From: Piezodorus guildinii
Taxonomy: Eukaryota; Arthropoda; Insecta; Hemiptera; Pentatomidae
Reading direction: 5' to 3'
Length of the DNA: 64,000 nucleotides
Assembly (NCBI GenBank): GCA_023052935.1
Contig: CM041298.1
Coordinates: 52,707,813-52,771,812 of the forward strand
Shown here one piece after another: positions 52,901 through 61,100 of the stretch (its first letter is position 1; the number at the start of each line of letters is the position of its first letter). The notes below the pieces were generated by a model, which saw only the letters and a program-made list of their open reading frames with translations, was not told the DNA's origin and did not search any database. The position numbers and the translations under genes are program-made.

Positions 52901-55633
52901 GTAAAAAATCCTTAGTCATGCCACCCTTGAGAGGAGACATAAGAAGAAGGTCCCTAGCCTGTGCGATGTCAGGTACTCATTAAAGATCTCTATCTTAATG
53001 AAACCTGGATAGGCAAAATTTAGGATTCTCAAAGAACCATTGAGCGATTAGTCTCAGTAGCGACGTTAAATGAATAAACAAATGAATAGACTATAGGAAT
53101 GACACAGTAAAGACAAAAGCATACAGCTTGGCACATAGATAATACCAACACTTACAGGCAAAGATGTGTAACTGACTGAGTATTCACAAATTCTGGATTT
53201 AATTAATGTAAAGAAACTAAAAAGGGAGTAGAAATGAGAAACAAGTGCTAGATATAAAAGACGGACAGGGAAACCTTATCATAAAATAGGATAATAACCT
53301 GGAAATCTGGCAATTTCACTATCAAGAAAAGTTTTCTGCAGAAGAAAGGAGTCATGATTTGAAGATTTAAGCCTAGATCTTCGGGTACTCAGCCAGACAA
53401 CATGGATGAACCCATTGGAAGGATAAAATAGAGATAAAAATTATCATACTCATTTATTAAAAAGAAAACCTATTCCTGTGTGACAACTACAGACCAATAT
53501 GTTCTCGGAGGTTTATATCACCCATATACCCCAAAGAAGCCAAAGAGCGAGGATAGAGGAACAAGCAACACTTAGACCAGGCAGACACAGGACATGTTTT
53601 TGCCCATATGAAAATCATAGAGAAAACATGGAACAGAGAAAATGTAAAATTATCAATCCTCAATTTGAAAGCTCTTTCTATATAAAACATTATTCCTACT
53701 AGTTCTGCTCTTTGGAGTGGAGAGTTAGACAGTCCTGGATTGGCATGGGAGCAAAGTAATAGAGGTCCCAGGAAAGGATCCAGAGGAAGATTAAAGGGAC
53801 TCAATCTATAATGAAAATACCAAGGAGAACCTGGGGGTCAAACGAGTTAGAGAGGTAGTAGAGCAATGCCAACTGTAATGGTACGGTCACATGAGCAGAA
53901 TGGACAATGAAAATAAGATCAAATGGTCGATGGAGGCCAGACTGGAAGGAAAGCACACGACAGATTGACTGAGAATGATATTCAAGGATTATGGCACCAA
54001 GCTTATTAGGAAAAGTGGCTCCTTTCTGACCAAAATGAGATATATGGCGATTGATCGCAACAACTGGAGGGGATGAACTAAGGCTAAACTGCCAAGCTTC
54101 AAGGTAGCATGGAGGTGTTTAAAGAAGAAGAAACTTGATAGTGGAATACTATCACAATAGGAATTTACACTCATTATTACTACTGACTTATGCTTCATCT
54201 CATTATTACTACTGACTTACGTTTCATCATCATCGTGTAAGTAAAAAGTAGTCACATTAAGAAGCTCAGCTAATTAAATATTACAGAAAATGCTGAGAAC
54301 ATATTTATCAAATACATTTATTGATAAAAGACAGGTTTTACTTTAAAGGAATAAATCAGTGTTTTTTAACTAACATGTAGTTACAATCTACACAGAGATT
54401 AAAAAGATCTATTTATGAAGAATTATACAAATTAGATCCACTGTACCCAGTGTTATGTTGATTGTCAACTTTCTGATTTTATTTATCATGAAGTTATTAT
54501 TTTAATTATTTATCATGAACCTACACTTTCCTTCAGAAAATTTAACTGAAACAATGGTTCGTTAACAATTATTGTTAACATTACATTATCAATTTAAAAA
54601 ATAAAACAAAAACCATCAGACATTCTGGATAACTAAATGATTCTATTACATTTTGGAAAAATAAATATAAAAGTTGGAGGGATTAAATAAATAATTAATT
54701 TAAAACAGAATACACCTCTATACCTGATATAAACAAAGAATGATATGATAACAGTAATCTGTTCCTAAAACAAATTACAGTATAGTTGATGGTAAAAAAA
54801 CAACCACACGGGTCTTTAAACAATACAAAAATTATTGTGAACATTTATGTTTATGATATGAAATATATTCTTTATATATTATTTATGATATGAAATAGAT
54901 AAATCAAACACAGCAGTTTAAAAGGTTTTTCACAAATCAGGCATATGGTTATAAGAAAACGGTACAAGAAAGTTTTAATGGATTGAGGTTTTTGCAATAA
55001 CAGGTACCTAGCTATTGATTTCATACTAATTGAAGGATTGTTGGATGAAAAATTGATTTCATGTTAGTCTTACAATTATAGCAACTGCTCCCTCAAACAT
55101 ATAACCTTGGAAGTATTGAACTTAAGGATGTTGTAAAAGTTATGTTTTTTTCTGTCTATTTATTAAGGAGGAATTGTGTCCTATGTTTATGTTGTTATAT
55201 GGTTTCTTAATTAGTTTATGATATTACATACTGAAATAAGAACTACTTTTTAAAAAGTAAGTAATGAATGTTTCAACATTTCAACATTATTATTTTGTCA
55301 GTTATCATGTTTTACCACCAAATCATATAGTATAAATAAGAAATCTATAAACAATTTGTCAACATCAATTAAGCGATCACTGAAATTATTATCTTTACTG
55401 TGATATACAAAATTAATATAGTTATTTAAAAAACCAAATGCAGTACAAAATAGATATAAAAAAAACTAATATTCTCAAAGTGCTGAATTCATGTCATGTA
55501 AATGATATCAACAAAGCTCAATACATTATTAAAAAACAAGACTAATCGATAATATTACAAACCTGGAACTCAAAGGCCGGGGTGTATTGCTCCTAGATTT
55601 ACTTCTGGACCTGTCTCTTGCATATCGTGACAT
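24742..55633 (-). CDS. Arginine/serine-rich (RS) nuclear protein, 8-exon gene
   Basis: Probable RNA-processing factor of nuclear speckles, inferred only from composition. Exons in transcript order: 55563-55633, 51365-51561, 38864-39083, 30162-30359, 29853-30085, 25959-26113, 25536-25707 and a tentative last piece 24742-24749. All introns are GT-AG with matching phases, total about 417 aa. Layout: short RS head (1-24); conserved block (25-102) holding two copies of a P-D-E-G...I-F...K-E-L motif and FDPATVAPVRRP; Lys/Glu/Ser region; RS/RD-rich domain (about 165-306); charged probable coiled coil (307-358); Pro-rich tail (359-415) with PPPMMPYPMPYPP. I do not recognise the exact ortholog. The large introns (4, 12 and 8.5 kb) are full of repeats. 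Confidence 0.82.
25243..25425 (+). repeat. SINE family B copy, 5' truncated
   Basis: TCACAGCCTCTCCCCCGGGTATGTG to GGCCTGTCACACCATTG, followed by a (GAA)n tail. In the last RS intron. Confidence 0.7.
25536..25707 (-). CDS. RS protein exon 7 (Pro-rich)
   Basis: Acceptor GTTTGCAG, strong donor GTAAGT at 25535. Encodes a Pro/Tyr/Met/Arg-rich tail (FRPPPFRPYPPPYPHQ). Ends in phase 1, so one more exon must follow. Confidence 0.78.
25959..26113 (-). CDS. RS protein exon 6 (charged coiled coil)
   Basis: Acceptor TTCATTTCAG, donor GTAATT at 25958. Encodes RTFIEEREYLKMIRRKMKER and a Lys/Glu-rich continuation, probably helical. Confidence 0.82.
26332..26575 (+). repeat. SINE family B copy with tRNA-like head
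   Basis: GGAGCCCATGGCCGACTGG (A-box region) and GTGAGTTCGAATCCCAGTCC (B-box), then the SINE-B body to GGCCTGTCATGCCAC. In RS intron 5. Confidence 0.72.
26585..27800 (-). mobile_element. Non-LTR retrotransposon, 5' truncated, (ATT)n tail
   Basis: RT part (27798-27379): LYIDFKKAYDSIDR, VRSGLKQGDSLSPVLFNI, then across a frameshift FGYADDLVLLG. Post-RT part (27288-26626): FKYLGSIITRKNEIQEEI, LYGCETWPLTLKDEQRL, GRPKRRWEDCVKADL. The 3' end runs into an (ATT)n repeat at 26610-26622, typical of simple-repeat-tailed LINEs. Broken by stops near 27300. Confidence 0.8.
27952..28875 (+). mobile_element. D-family repeat copy D4, most complete
   Basis: From TTTTTTACTTTCACTTAC, with short hairpin CTATATATAG next, to GTGAAAGTCGTGTGTTGCCC and GCACCAGATTTTTTTTT. 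Contains a (GT)n repeat at 28079-28114. About 920 bp; no convincing protein. Good reference copy for the family. Confidence 0.8.
28877..29132 (+). repeat. SINE family A copy
   Basis: tRNA-like head GTGTGGTCTAGTGGATAGAG (A-box) and GGTTCCAGTTTCGATTCCTAG (B-box), followed by a non-tRNA body. Starts directly after the T-run of D4. A second copy is at 36354. Confidence 0.75.
29136..29638 (-). mobile_element. Short jockey LINE copy with target duplication
   Basis: Same 3' region as 19943-20470 (ACAAGAAGGTCTCGA, ATCTTCTTTTCAGACGCCTC), strongly 5' truncated. TATAGAACTTTT at 29136-29147 and 29627-29638 is a 12-bp target duplication. Confidence 0.8.
29853..30085 (-). CDS. RS protein exon 5 (RS domain)
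   Basis: Acceptor AATTCACAG, donor GTAAGA at 29852. Encodes dense RS dipeptides (SRSRSYSRSRSYSYDRR), a classic splicing-factor RS domain and SR-protein-kinase substrate type. Confidence 0.85.
30162..30359 (-). CDS. RS protein exon 4
   Basis: Acceptor ATACATATAG, donor GTAAAT at 30161. Encodes a Ser/Arg/Asp/Lys-rich stretch (RDKDERDSSKD, RSESESSRHKDD). Joins exon 5 across a 76-bp intron. Confidence 0.8.
30370..31440. other. RS intron 3, 3' portion, no recognised feature
   Basis: AT-rich, without protein-like frames or repeats shared with the rest of the window. Confidence 0.5.
31455..31690 (-). pseudogene. LINE C-terminal (zinc-knuckle) fragment
   Basis: Reads GYCKLNYHMLKLGIPRTPLC then CTQEDETSFHIICCCDRLTR: the C-x-x-C...E-T-x-x-H-x-x-x-x-C end typical of jockey/I-group LINE ORF2 proteins. 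Confidence 0.6.
31712..32050 (+). pseudogene. Degenerate copy of the (ATT)n-tailed LINE
   Basis: On the + strand, scattered frames match the post-RT region of the element at 26626-27100 (SEERCHWRIQKAT..., NSDHWKNLCRQ). Many stops. Confidence 0.5.
32207..32355 (-). repeat. Duplicated Tc1 internal segment
   Basis: Near-identical to 33526-33675 (transposase N-terminal region plus 5' flank). Sits just outside the left terminal repeat of the neighbouring Tc1 element. Confidence 0.8.
32378..33931 (-). mobile_element. Tc1-type DNA transposon
   Basis: Terminal inverted repeats: left AAAAAAAACCGGTGCACCTA (about 32382-32401) and right, as complement, GGTCAAAAAAATCGGCACACC (33903-33923). Encloses a decayed transposase. 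About 1.55 kb, a normal Tc1 size. In RS intron 3. Confidence 0.75.
32669..33623 (-). pseudogene. Tc1 transposase, frameshifted
   Basis: Starts at ATG 33623. The N-terminal helix-turn-helix half reads ARIIALLEEGRSRRYLVRM and TTVRRAFQRYRETG; the C-terminal half reads MHDNARPHTA and WPAQSPDLNPIEQLWD, the last two blocks of the Tc1 DDE domain. Frames shift several times between these, so it is inactive. Confidence 0.8.
34330..35640 (+). pseudogene. Decayed LINE reverse transcriptase
   Basis: FAFLDLKAAFDSVPRQKIWEA, RGVKQGDSLSPLLFLLYMDG, a C-A-D-D box in LLLCADDIVLVADM, NFTYLSKVIERSG, LLYGAESWILM and a GH-x-x-x-M-E-E-H-R-N-P tail, in order but over several frames with stops. In RS intron 3. Confidence 0.75.
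35663..35872 (+). repeat. SINE family C copy, 5' truncated
   Basis: CCTAGGATTTTTTAAAGGGAG to ACGTTAAATGAATATAAATAAA. Lies directly after the LINE. Confidence 0.65.
36354..36650 (+). repeat. SINE family A copy
   Basis: GTGCTGCGGTCTAGTTGATAG and GGGTTCAACCCAGG boxes, with the same body as 28877-29132 (CCAGCCTCTATAAAGTGGGTA). Confidence 0.72.
37163..37530 (+). mobile_element. D-family repeat copy D5, 5' part, degenerate
   Basis: ACTTACTTAGCCATATATG... AAAAGTATTGGGATATTG... GGTCCAAATAACTAAGTCTC follows the D4 5' half. The 3' half is missing. Confidence 0.6.
37540..38860. other. RS intron 3, 5' portion, no recognised feature
   Basis: AT-rich, without supported features. Confidence 0.5.
38864..39083 (-). 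CDS. RS protein exon 3
   Basis: Acceptor GGGGGACAG before ATGAAGG, donor GTTTGT at 38863. The phase-1 join recreates Asp in PDEGKRPIFERKELLEW, echoing the motif in exon 2. The rest is Lys/Glu/Ser rich. Confidence 0.83.
39090..41190. other. RS intron 2, 3' portion, no recognised feature
   Basis: Strongly A/T-rich with homopolymer runs. No protein-like frame or repeat match seen. Confidence 0.5.
41194..41990 (+). mobile_element. D-family repeat copy D6
   Basis: ACTTTCTACTTACCTATATG to AGGTAAGTAAAAATCGTGTAT and CCCGTACCAGATTTTTTTTT. Divergent but nearly full length; its terminal TA block has expanded to (TA)n. Confidence 0.7.
42360..43165 (+). pseudogene. CR1-like LINE fragment
   Basis: YPDDLQI (RT box region), DIDNINHWASENKLN, FIRFIYGLPRRPHISHWYS and HTRSQPTDLY mark the RT end and C-terminal region of the same LINE family as 6531-6990. 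Many stops. Confidence 0.6.
43268..43535 (-). repeat. SINE family C copy (inverted pair, left)
   Basis: Full-length type with a B-box-like GGTTCAAACCTGGCAG on the - strand. Faces the next copy head-to-head. Confidence 0.65.
43545..43792 (+). repeat. SINE family C copy (inverted pair, right)
   Basis: Head with CACGGGTTTAAACCCAGCC (B-box region), body to AATGTTAAATG. About 10 bp from the previous copy. Confidence 0.65.
44431..44478 (+). repeat. 5S rRNA-like fragment
   Basis: GGTCAGTACTAGATATTGGGTG then ACCACCCACTGAAAAT resembles the 3' part of the 5S rRNA internal promoter (GTTAGTACTTGGATGGGTGA, CCGCCTGGGAA). Too short for a gene; perhaps from a 5S-derived SINE. Confidence 0.35.
44490..45800. 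other. RS intron 2, no recognised feature
   Basis: AT-rich; a 63-codon frame at 45189-45380 (-) has Cys/Lys content but no recognisable family. Confidence 0.45.
45816..46543 (-). mobile_element. piggyBac remnant bounded by TTAA
   Basis: TTAA at 45812-45815 and 46544-46547 flank ends CCCTTTCATAC... and, as complement, CCCTTTAACTAC.... Inside, on the - strand, is the transposase C-terminal Cys-rich domain. The rest of the transposase is gone, so this is a deletion derivative. Confidence 0.75.
46050..46195 (-). pseudogene. piggyBac transposase Cys-rich C-terminal domain
   Basis: YRRCVVC in one frame, then IECRFCKVGLCLERCFEDYY after a frameshift, matching the piggyBac end (C-x-x-C...C-x-x-C...L-C...C-F-x-x-Y-H). 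The family's usual His is Tyr here. A second Cys/His cluster (HECKICKKVC...HIGSRHFQYRDC) follows at about 45840-45930. Confidence 0.7.
46923..47125. mobile_element. Small inverted-repeat element with hammerhead-like core
   Basis: GTTTGTGTAGTTCTC (46983) and GAGAACTGATCAAAC (47092-47106) are imperfect inverted repeats, flanked by TA microsatellites. The - strand reads TGATTATGAGAA-loop-TTCTCGAAACGTCGC (47068-47032): a 5-bp stem II beside GAAAC-GUC, close to the hammerhead core. Confidence 0.55.
47575..47950 (+). pseudogene. LINE C-terminal fragment
   Basis: AEMRIISKTKRDCVRNFRI and KDILEEEQLKWCKHVC match the same post-RT block as 12440-12600. Stops follow. Confidence 0.5.
47960..49340. other. 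RS intron 2, no recognised feature
   Basis: AT-rich, no supported feature. Confidence 0.5.
49355..49895 (+). mobile_element. D-family repeat copy D7, internally deleted
   Basis: TTTTTACTTTCACTTAC to GTAAGTGAAAGTTGTTTGTT and GCACCAGATTTTT. About 380 bp missing relative to D4, joined at GGGTCCGCTGAT/TATCTTGTTACC. Confidence 0.78.
50036..50325 (-). repeat. SINE family B, near full length
   Basis: Complement starts GGGGAGCCGGTGGCTGAGTGG and has the B-box region GTTCTAAGTTCGGATCCCAG. Same tail as 22588. In RS intron 2. Confidence 0.75.
50330..51360. other. RS intron 2, 5' end, no recognised feature
   Basis: AT-rich, no supported feature. Confidence 0.5.
51365..51561 (-). CDS. RS protein exon 2 (conserved block)
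   Basis: Acceptor TTTTGTAG, donor GTATGT at 51364. Encodes GPDEGTKKIFDAKELKK and FDPATVAPVRRP. It joins exon 1 in phase 2 and exon 3 in phase 1. Confidence 0.85.
52397..52887 (-). mobile_element. (ATT)n-tailed LINE copy, 5' truncated
   Basis: Post-RT region 52885-52410 nearly identical to 26632-27105 (LYGCETWPLTLKDEQRL, GRPKRRWEDCVKADL), with the same (ATT)n 3' end. It ends exactly where SINE C begins. Confidence 0.82.
52888..53075 (+). repeat. SINE family C copy, 5' truncated
   Basis: TTTTTTTAATGGGAGTAAAAAATCC to ACGTTAAATGAATAAAC. Confidence 0.65.
53485..54130 (+). pseudogene. Very decayed LINE fragment
   Basis: Begins DNYRPI (the RT N-x-Y-R-P-I motif) and later shows HVFAHMKIIEK, a fragment of the H-Q-x-x-F-x-x-x-x-I block. 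Frames are broken throughout. Confidence 0.45.
54135..55560. other. RS intron 1, no recognised feature
   Basis: AT-rich, with a direct repeat of CATCTCATTATTACTACTGACT at about 54170-54228. Confidence 0.5.
55563..55633 (-). CDS. RS protein exon 1 (start codon)
   Basis: ATG at 55633-55631, donor GTTTGT at 55562. Encodes MSRYARDRSRSKSRS and a few more residues, an RS-type start. Ends in phase 2. Confidence 0.8.
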
Positions 55634-56960
55634 AGGATAAAATAAAATTGAATTCCTCAATAATTCTAAAATAATGAAAAAAAAAAAAGGAAAATATCAA
55701 GGTTTTCAATGATGTTGATCAAAATTCAATGAAGAATTTTAAAACCATTAAAGACTGATTAACAAAACTAGAAAATACCAGCAATTAATAAGCCTCAAAA
55801 CAGATTTAATGAAAAAAAGCACATCTAAGTTGAGAAAAACATTGATAAACACAACCAAACAAAGACATACAGAACTTTGATTTACATAAGCATAGAGGTT
55901 ATATTCACTGAGTTTGGTGAAACTTTTCGTTATTAGTTATTGGTCATTAGTTTTACTTAAGATTACTTCTTTGATTTCAAGACTTAAAAAATTGCCATCA
56001 TTATTATATAAAAAAGAAACAGAAAATAATTAGCACATTTGAGAGCAATAAATTATTTTATTTTAATCATACTTAAAACCCTGAAACAGGATCAAGATAT
56101 TTACATTATTTGTGGGCATTTTCAAGTGTCACGTTTGACATATTTCTGGAAAAATAATGAGTATTTATTTATGAATAGTTAGAATAAAAAAAATGTTATG
56201 AGTGGAAACTCGTCAAAATCAGAGTTTAATGTAAATTGTATTAGGTACGCCTAAAGAGCTTAGATGGTGTTTGAAAAATAAAGGATTTTTAACTATTCAA
56301 ATATTAAATCGTTTTCCATTATTTTGCAATTTATCCTTTCAATCACCTCTTTTAATAAAATAAATCTCTTTCATGGTTAAAACCTGTGGGAGATTAAACA
56401 CTGTCATATAACTGCTAGTGAAGACCTCAGAGGACTTTCAGTAAGACAAGGCTAAATTATTTTATTCCTACTGTTGACTGATTAAAATCGGAAGCGTGTA
56501 GTCCCTCTTCCTTTTTGTTAAACAGCGTGTTCCATTCCAACTATAACCCTTTTGTTCGAAAACAAAAAAATAGAACTTGTTACATTTTTGTTCCGAATTC
56601 GTATAGGATATCAGCGAGGTCTGTACGGTTTGCATTTGTTCTGGATTGTCCAATTTCACAACAGTCGAACATCTATGGGGACCATATTAGCCGCGTTTCG
56701 ACATTATTGATATTTAAATTTTTATTTTAGAGATAGGGTAGATCAAACACTCTACATTTTTTCTTTCGTTCTGATCGGGACCTGTTGTAACATAAAAACC
56801 GTAATACTAATGCCCTGTCTAATCTCCAAGAAAGAAGGGATGAGGAATGTAAAGGATGAGGAAAGACTACTCTTAATTTTAGGATTCCTCCTCTTTATTA
56901 AAAATTTTATTTTTCTAAGTGAGGAAATTATAGAGAAATACTTTTGTACTTCCGAATAAC
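55634..56960. promoter_or_regulatory. 5' region of the RS gene (head-to-head spacer)
   Basis: Holds the RS 5' UTR and presumably its promoter. No core element stands out. The stretch 56480-56700 is less AT-rich than its surroundings and could be near a start site. Inference only. Confidence 0.3.
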
Positions 56961-57731
56961 TGTGAAAAATCTGGTGCGGGCAAAACACGACTTTCTCTTT
57001 CCTCCGTTTTAAAAATCGATAAAAAAATATTCAAATACAGTCAGAGATAAAAATTAGTAATACCATTAAAGAATTAGCTAAATAGAATTTCTATAGAAAT
57101 ATGTGTTTTATTAAATAATCTATTATATTATTATCTAAAATAATCACTAAGTTTTATCGGCTTTTCATCACTCTCTATTAACTTTTAAAAGCTCTTGTGT
57201 ATTATATAGTATTTTTTTCTAAAATCTTTAGCTTTCCAACGGTATATTACACATGTATATTACTGTTCTTATCTTCAAAAACAAAAAAATCCATTAAAAA
57301 AATAATTTTTTCAGTTTTCTCCTTTAGTTGGATATCGAATTCGTTCAACTTATATATTTGCTTGTTCTTAATCAATGGTAACAAGATAATATAGTTATTT
57401 TTATATAATCTACAGAATTGAAGGTACTTTAGATGAACACAATTTAAAATATCGGTATTTAAGCCCTGTTAGACTATTCCAATCAGAATGAAACCTATAT
57501 GATGTTAAAGCCTAAATTTAAATTTTACATCGATAGAGGGAGTTTAATCAAAATCATTAGAGCCGTTTTTGAGAAAATCGTAAAAAGGGGCAAAATGCAT
57601 AGCATAAAGTGGCTCTTCTGGTTATCTGATATTGATGAAAAAGTTTTTGTGAAATATCGGGCATATATTTGTCCTAAATATGAAATTTCCGTTTTAAGAG
57701 GACTTTTCTTTTACGCGCTGGAGTTACCACA

Positions 57732-57929
57732 TATTAAAGTTATAGAGTATTAGGCAGTGGAATAAAAGAACCTTCTACTAGACAGCTTGTTTATTACTGC
57801 TATATATACAAACAACATGGCGCAGGGGACGCTACCAACTGGACTGAACTGTTTGTTGTTGGGCTGCTGTACACCTAGGTGGAAGTTCAGTGCCACAACT
57901 ATCTTTACATATACAATCGATATTTAACA
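57732..57929 (-). repeat. Copia 3' LTR
   Basis: Starts TGTTAAATATCG (complement) and ends TTTAATA. Contains TATATATAGCAG and AATAAA within 12 bases, a likely TATA box and poly(A) signal. Confidence 0.92.
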
Positions 57930-58162
57930 CACCCCCTCAATTGAATGTTTTCAAATATATACATACACAAGTAAATATTCAATTGTATCTCACATACAAA
58001 ACAAGTAAAAATATTATTCTACTACATAATTCTACACCACAAAACAAGTAAAAATATTATTCTATTAAAAAAATTCTATACAACAAAGCAAGTAAAATAT
58101 TATACTATTACAAAATTCTGTACAACAATTTTAGCACAATATATATACATGACATTAATATA

Positions 58163-61100
58163 TTAATTAATTAAAGCCTTCCGAAACATTTGAAACTTAT
58201 CAAAGGCAAGTGGTTTTGTGAACAAATCTGCCACATTGCGGTCAGAATTGATGTGTTCCACAGATATTATTTCTTTGGAAATAAGATCTTTAACAAAATG
58301 GAATTTTATATCAATGTGTTTTGCTCGTTTAGAGTTTTCACAATTCTTTATAAAAGCTATAGCACTAGTGTTATCCACCAACAGTTTTCCACTTACTGTT
58401 TCACCACTGAACTCACTAATTATTCCACTTAAACTCACAATTTCCTGTGATGCCATTCCTGCTGCAATGTACTCCGCTTCCATCGTTGACAGAGCCACAC
58501 ATGCTTGCTTTCTTGAATGCCAAGCTATGGGATTGCTTCCGCAGAATGCTGCAAAGCCACTTACACTCTTTCGTGTTTCTATGTCACCTGCCCAGTCAGC
58601 ATCTGAATAACCAATAAGTCCTAGGTTCTCACTTGGTTTGAAAGTAAGACCCCTATCTCGAGTTTCTTTGAGATATCTGAGTATTCGTTTTGCAGCTTTC
58701 CAAGACTGCTGAGTAGCTTTATCTAAACATCTAGATAAATAGCTAATTGGGAATGATAAATCCGGGCGAGTTGTTGTGCTCAGATACATAAGTCCACATA
58801 CCAAGCTCCTGTATGGTATATTTTCATCTAAAGGTGGACTATCAGCGTTAAGCTTAAATCCAACCTCCATGGGGGTTGATACCTTCCTGCACTCTTCCAT
58901 ATTATAATCTTCAAGGAGTTTATCAATAAAGCGGGTTTGTGTAACCCTTATATTCTTTTCTTGCCTTTCAATCTTCATCCCTAAAAATTGAGAAGCCTTC
59001 ATTTCTTTAATGCTGAACTCTCCTTTTAAATTGTTCACTAATTCTTCAATAGCCTTTTCATCCCCTGTAATTAGGCCATCATCCACAAAAAGAACAAAGA
59101 ACACCCTACTCTTGTAGTAAAGGCATAAATCATATTGGGATCTTTTAAATCCCAGTTTTAACATAAAAGAATTAAATCTTTCATTCCAATACTTCGGTGC
59201 TTTCTTAAGTCCATAAAGTGGCCTATTTAGTCTCAGAGTTTTTGTAGAACAACTTACACCTTTAGGTGGTTTTATAAACACAGGATAGTCCAGTGAGCCA
59301 TTGAGAAAGGCTGTTGGCACATCAACTTGTCTAATACTCCAATTGTTTTGGCACGCAAATGACAAGAGAGTTCTTACAGTATCCATTCGACAAACTGGTG
59401 AGTAATTAAATATACAATCACCTTGAGTTTGTTCTTCAAACCCTCTCGCTACCAATCTGGCCTTTTTGATTCCATCTTCCTTCACTGTGAAAACCCATTT
59501 AGTTGTGATTGGGACACTTCCATTCGGTGCTTCCTCTTCAGACCAAGTGTTCATCTTCTCGTGAGCTTTTAGTTCTTTAATAATGGCTTCCTGCCATTCC
59601 TCCTTTATATTAGCATCCTCATAAGATGATGGAACTCCATCTGATCGGCTTACCATACAGTATGCATTATATAACTCATAATCATTTAGGAAATGAGGTT
59701 TTGACCGGTTTCTCTGAGGTCTAGAAGTTTCTTCTGAATGCTCTGGATTGGATTCTTCATTCTGAAGTCTTGAAGGGTTTTCTGACTGCTCTGGATTACA
59801 ATCATTCTGAGGTCTAGAAGTTTCTTCTGGCTGCTCTGAAATATTAGTGTTATTCTCTTCACCATTTTTCCTTCCCTCTTCATAGCTTCCACCACTATTA
59901 TGATAGACAATAGGTACATTTTTAACTTCTTTATAGGGCATTTGGCTCTCCTCGAATATCAGATCTCTAGATCTAATAACTTTCTGCTCGTCTGGCAACC
60001 AAATCCTATACCCACCACCACAATAACCAACCATCACCCCCTCCCTGCTTCTGGGATCCAATTTGGAACCTTTAGGAAGAATGGTAGGCCATGCTCGGCA
60101 ACCAAATATACGAAGTTTAGACAGATCATTTCTACCATTCCATTTTAATGAGGGAGTTTCACCTTTATTTAAGGCTGAAGTAGGTGACCTATTCAGTTCA
60201 TAAGCACAACATCGAGCTGCTTCCCCCCACAAGAACTTGGGGATGCCGGAATCTGATACCTTAGTACGCATCATATCTAATAGTGTCCTATTCATTCTTT
60301 CACTCTTTCCGTTCATTTGAGGGCTATATGGCAAAGAATATTCTAATTTTATACCTTTATCTGAACAATATTTTTGAAAAAATTTAGACGTAAATTCTCC
60401 TCCATTATCTAAACGTAGCCTTTTCACTGGGACACCCTGTTGCCTTTCTAGTTCCGCTATATAATCCATCAGGTTTGTTTCAGCTTCGCTCTTCATATGG
60501 AGAAGTTTAACATACACAAAATGAGTGAAGTCATCTAAAATCACCTGCATATACCTATGGCCTTCAACTGATTCAGGATTGAAAGGACCACATATATCAG
60601 AGTGAATTAATTCACCCACCTTTGATGTGCGTTTCCTATTATTTGGAAAGGGCTGTCTAGTAGCCTTACCTTCAATGCATGCCGAACACTTCTTGTCACT
60701 ATAGGGTAATCCTAAACTTTTGAGTCCATGCCGATTCAAATGTCCTAGCCGCTTATGCCATAGATCTCCATCCGTAGCACTTGAAATGTTGCACTTGACT
60801 TGATTATCACTGGGTTCATCAAACGTAAATATGTACAATCCATTCACTCGTGGACAACTCAGCTTAAAATTTCTTCCACAGATTTTCATCTCCTTAGAAT
60901 CTGTAATCACTTTTAAGCCTTTTGAGGTAACTGCACTCACTGATAATAAATTATGTTTTAACCCCGGGACTATTAAACCTTTAATGTTTACAATCCTACC
61001 TTGAGAGGTTACTCTTAGGGTACCTTCTTTTCTAGTAAACATTTTATCACCATTAGCTATATGTATGGCAACATCATGATCAAGATTCGAAACATTTGAC

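Noticed and set aside
56515..56730. 71-codon frame considered as mL48 exon 1
   Set aside because: No presequence-like start joining in phase with 62665; the 12-nt exon at 62263 fits better and is much nearer.
57499..57753. 84-codon frame next to the copia LTR
   Set aside because: Lies in the D8 repeat and runs into the copia LTR; not a host gene.
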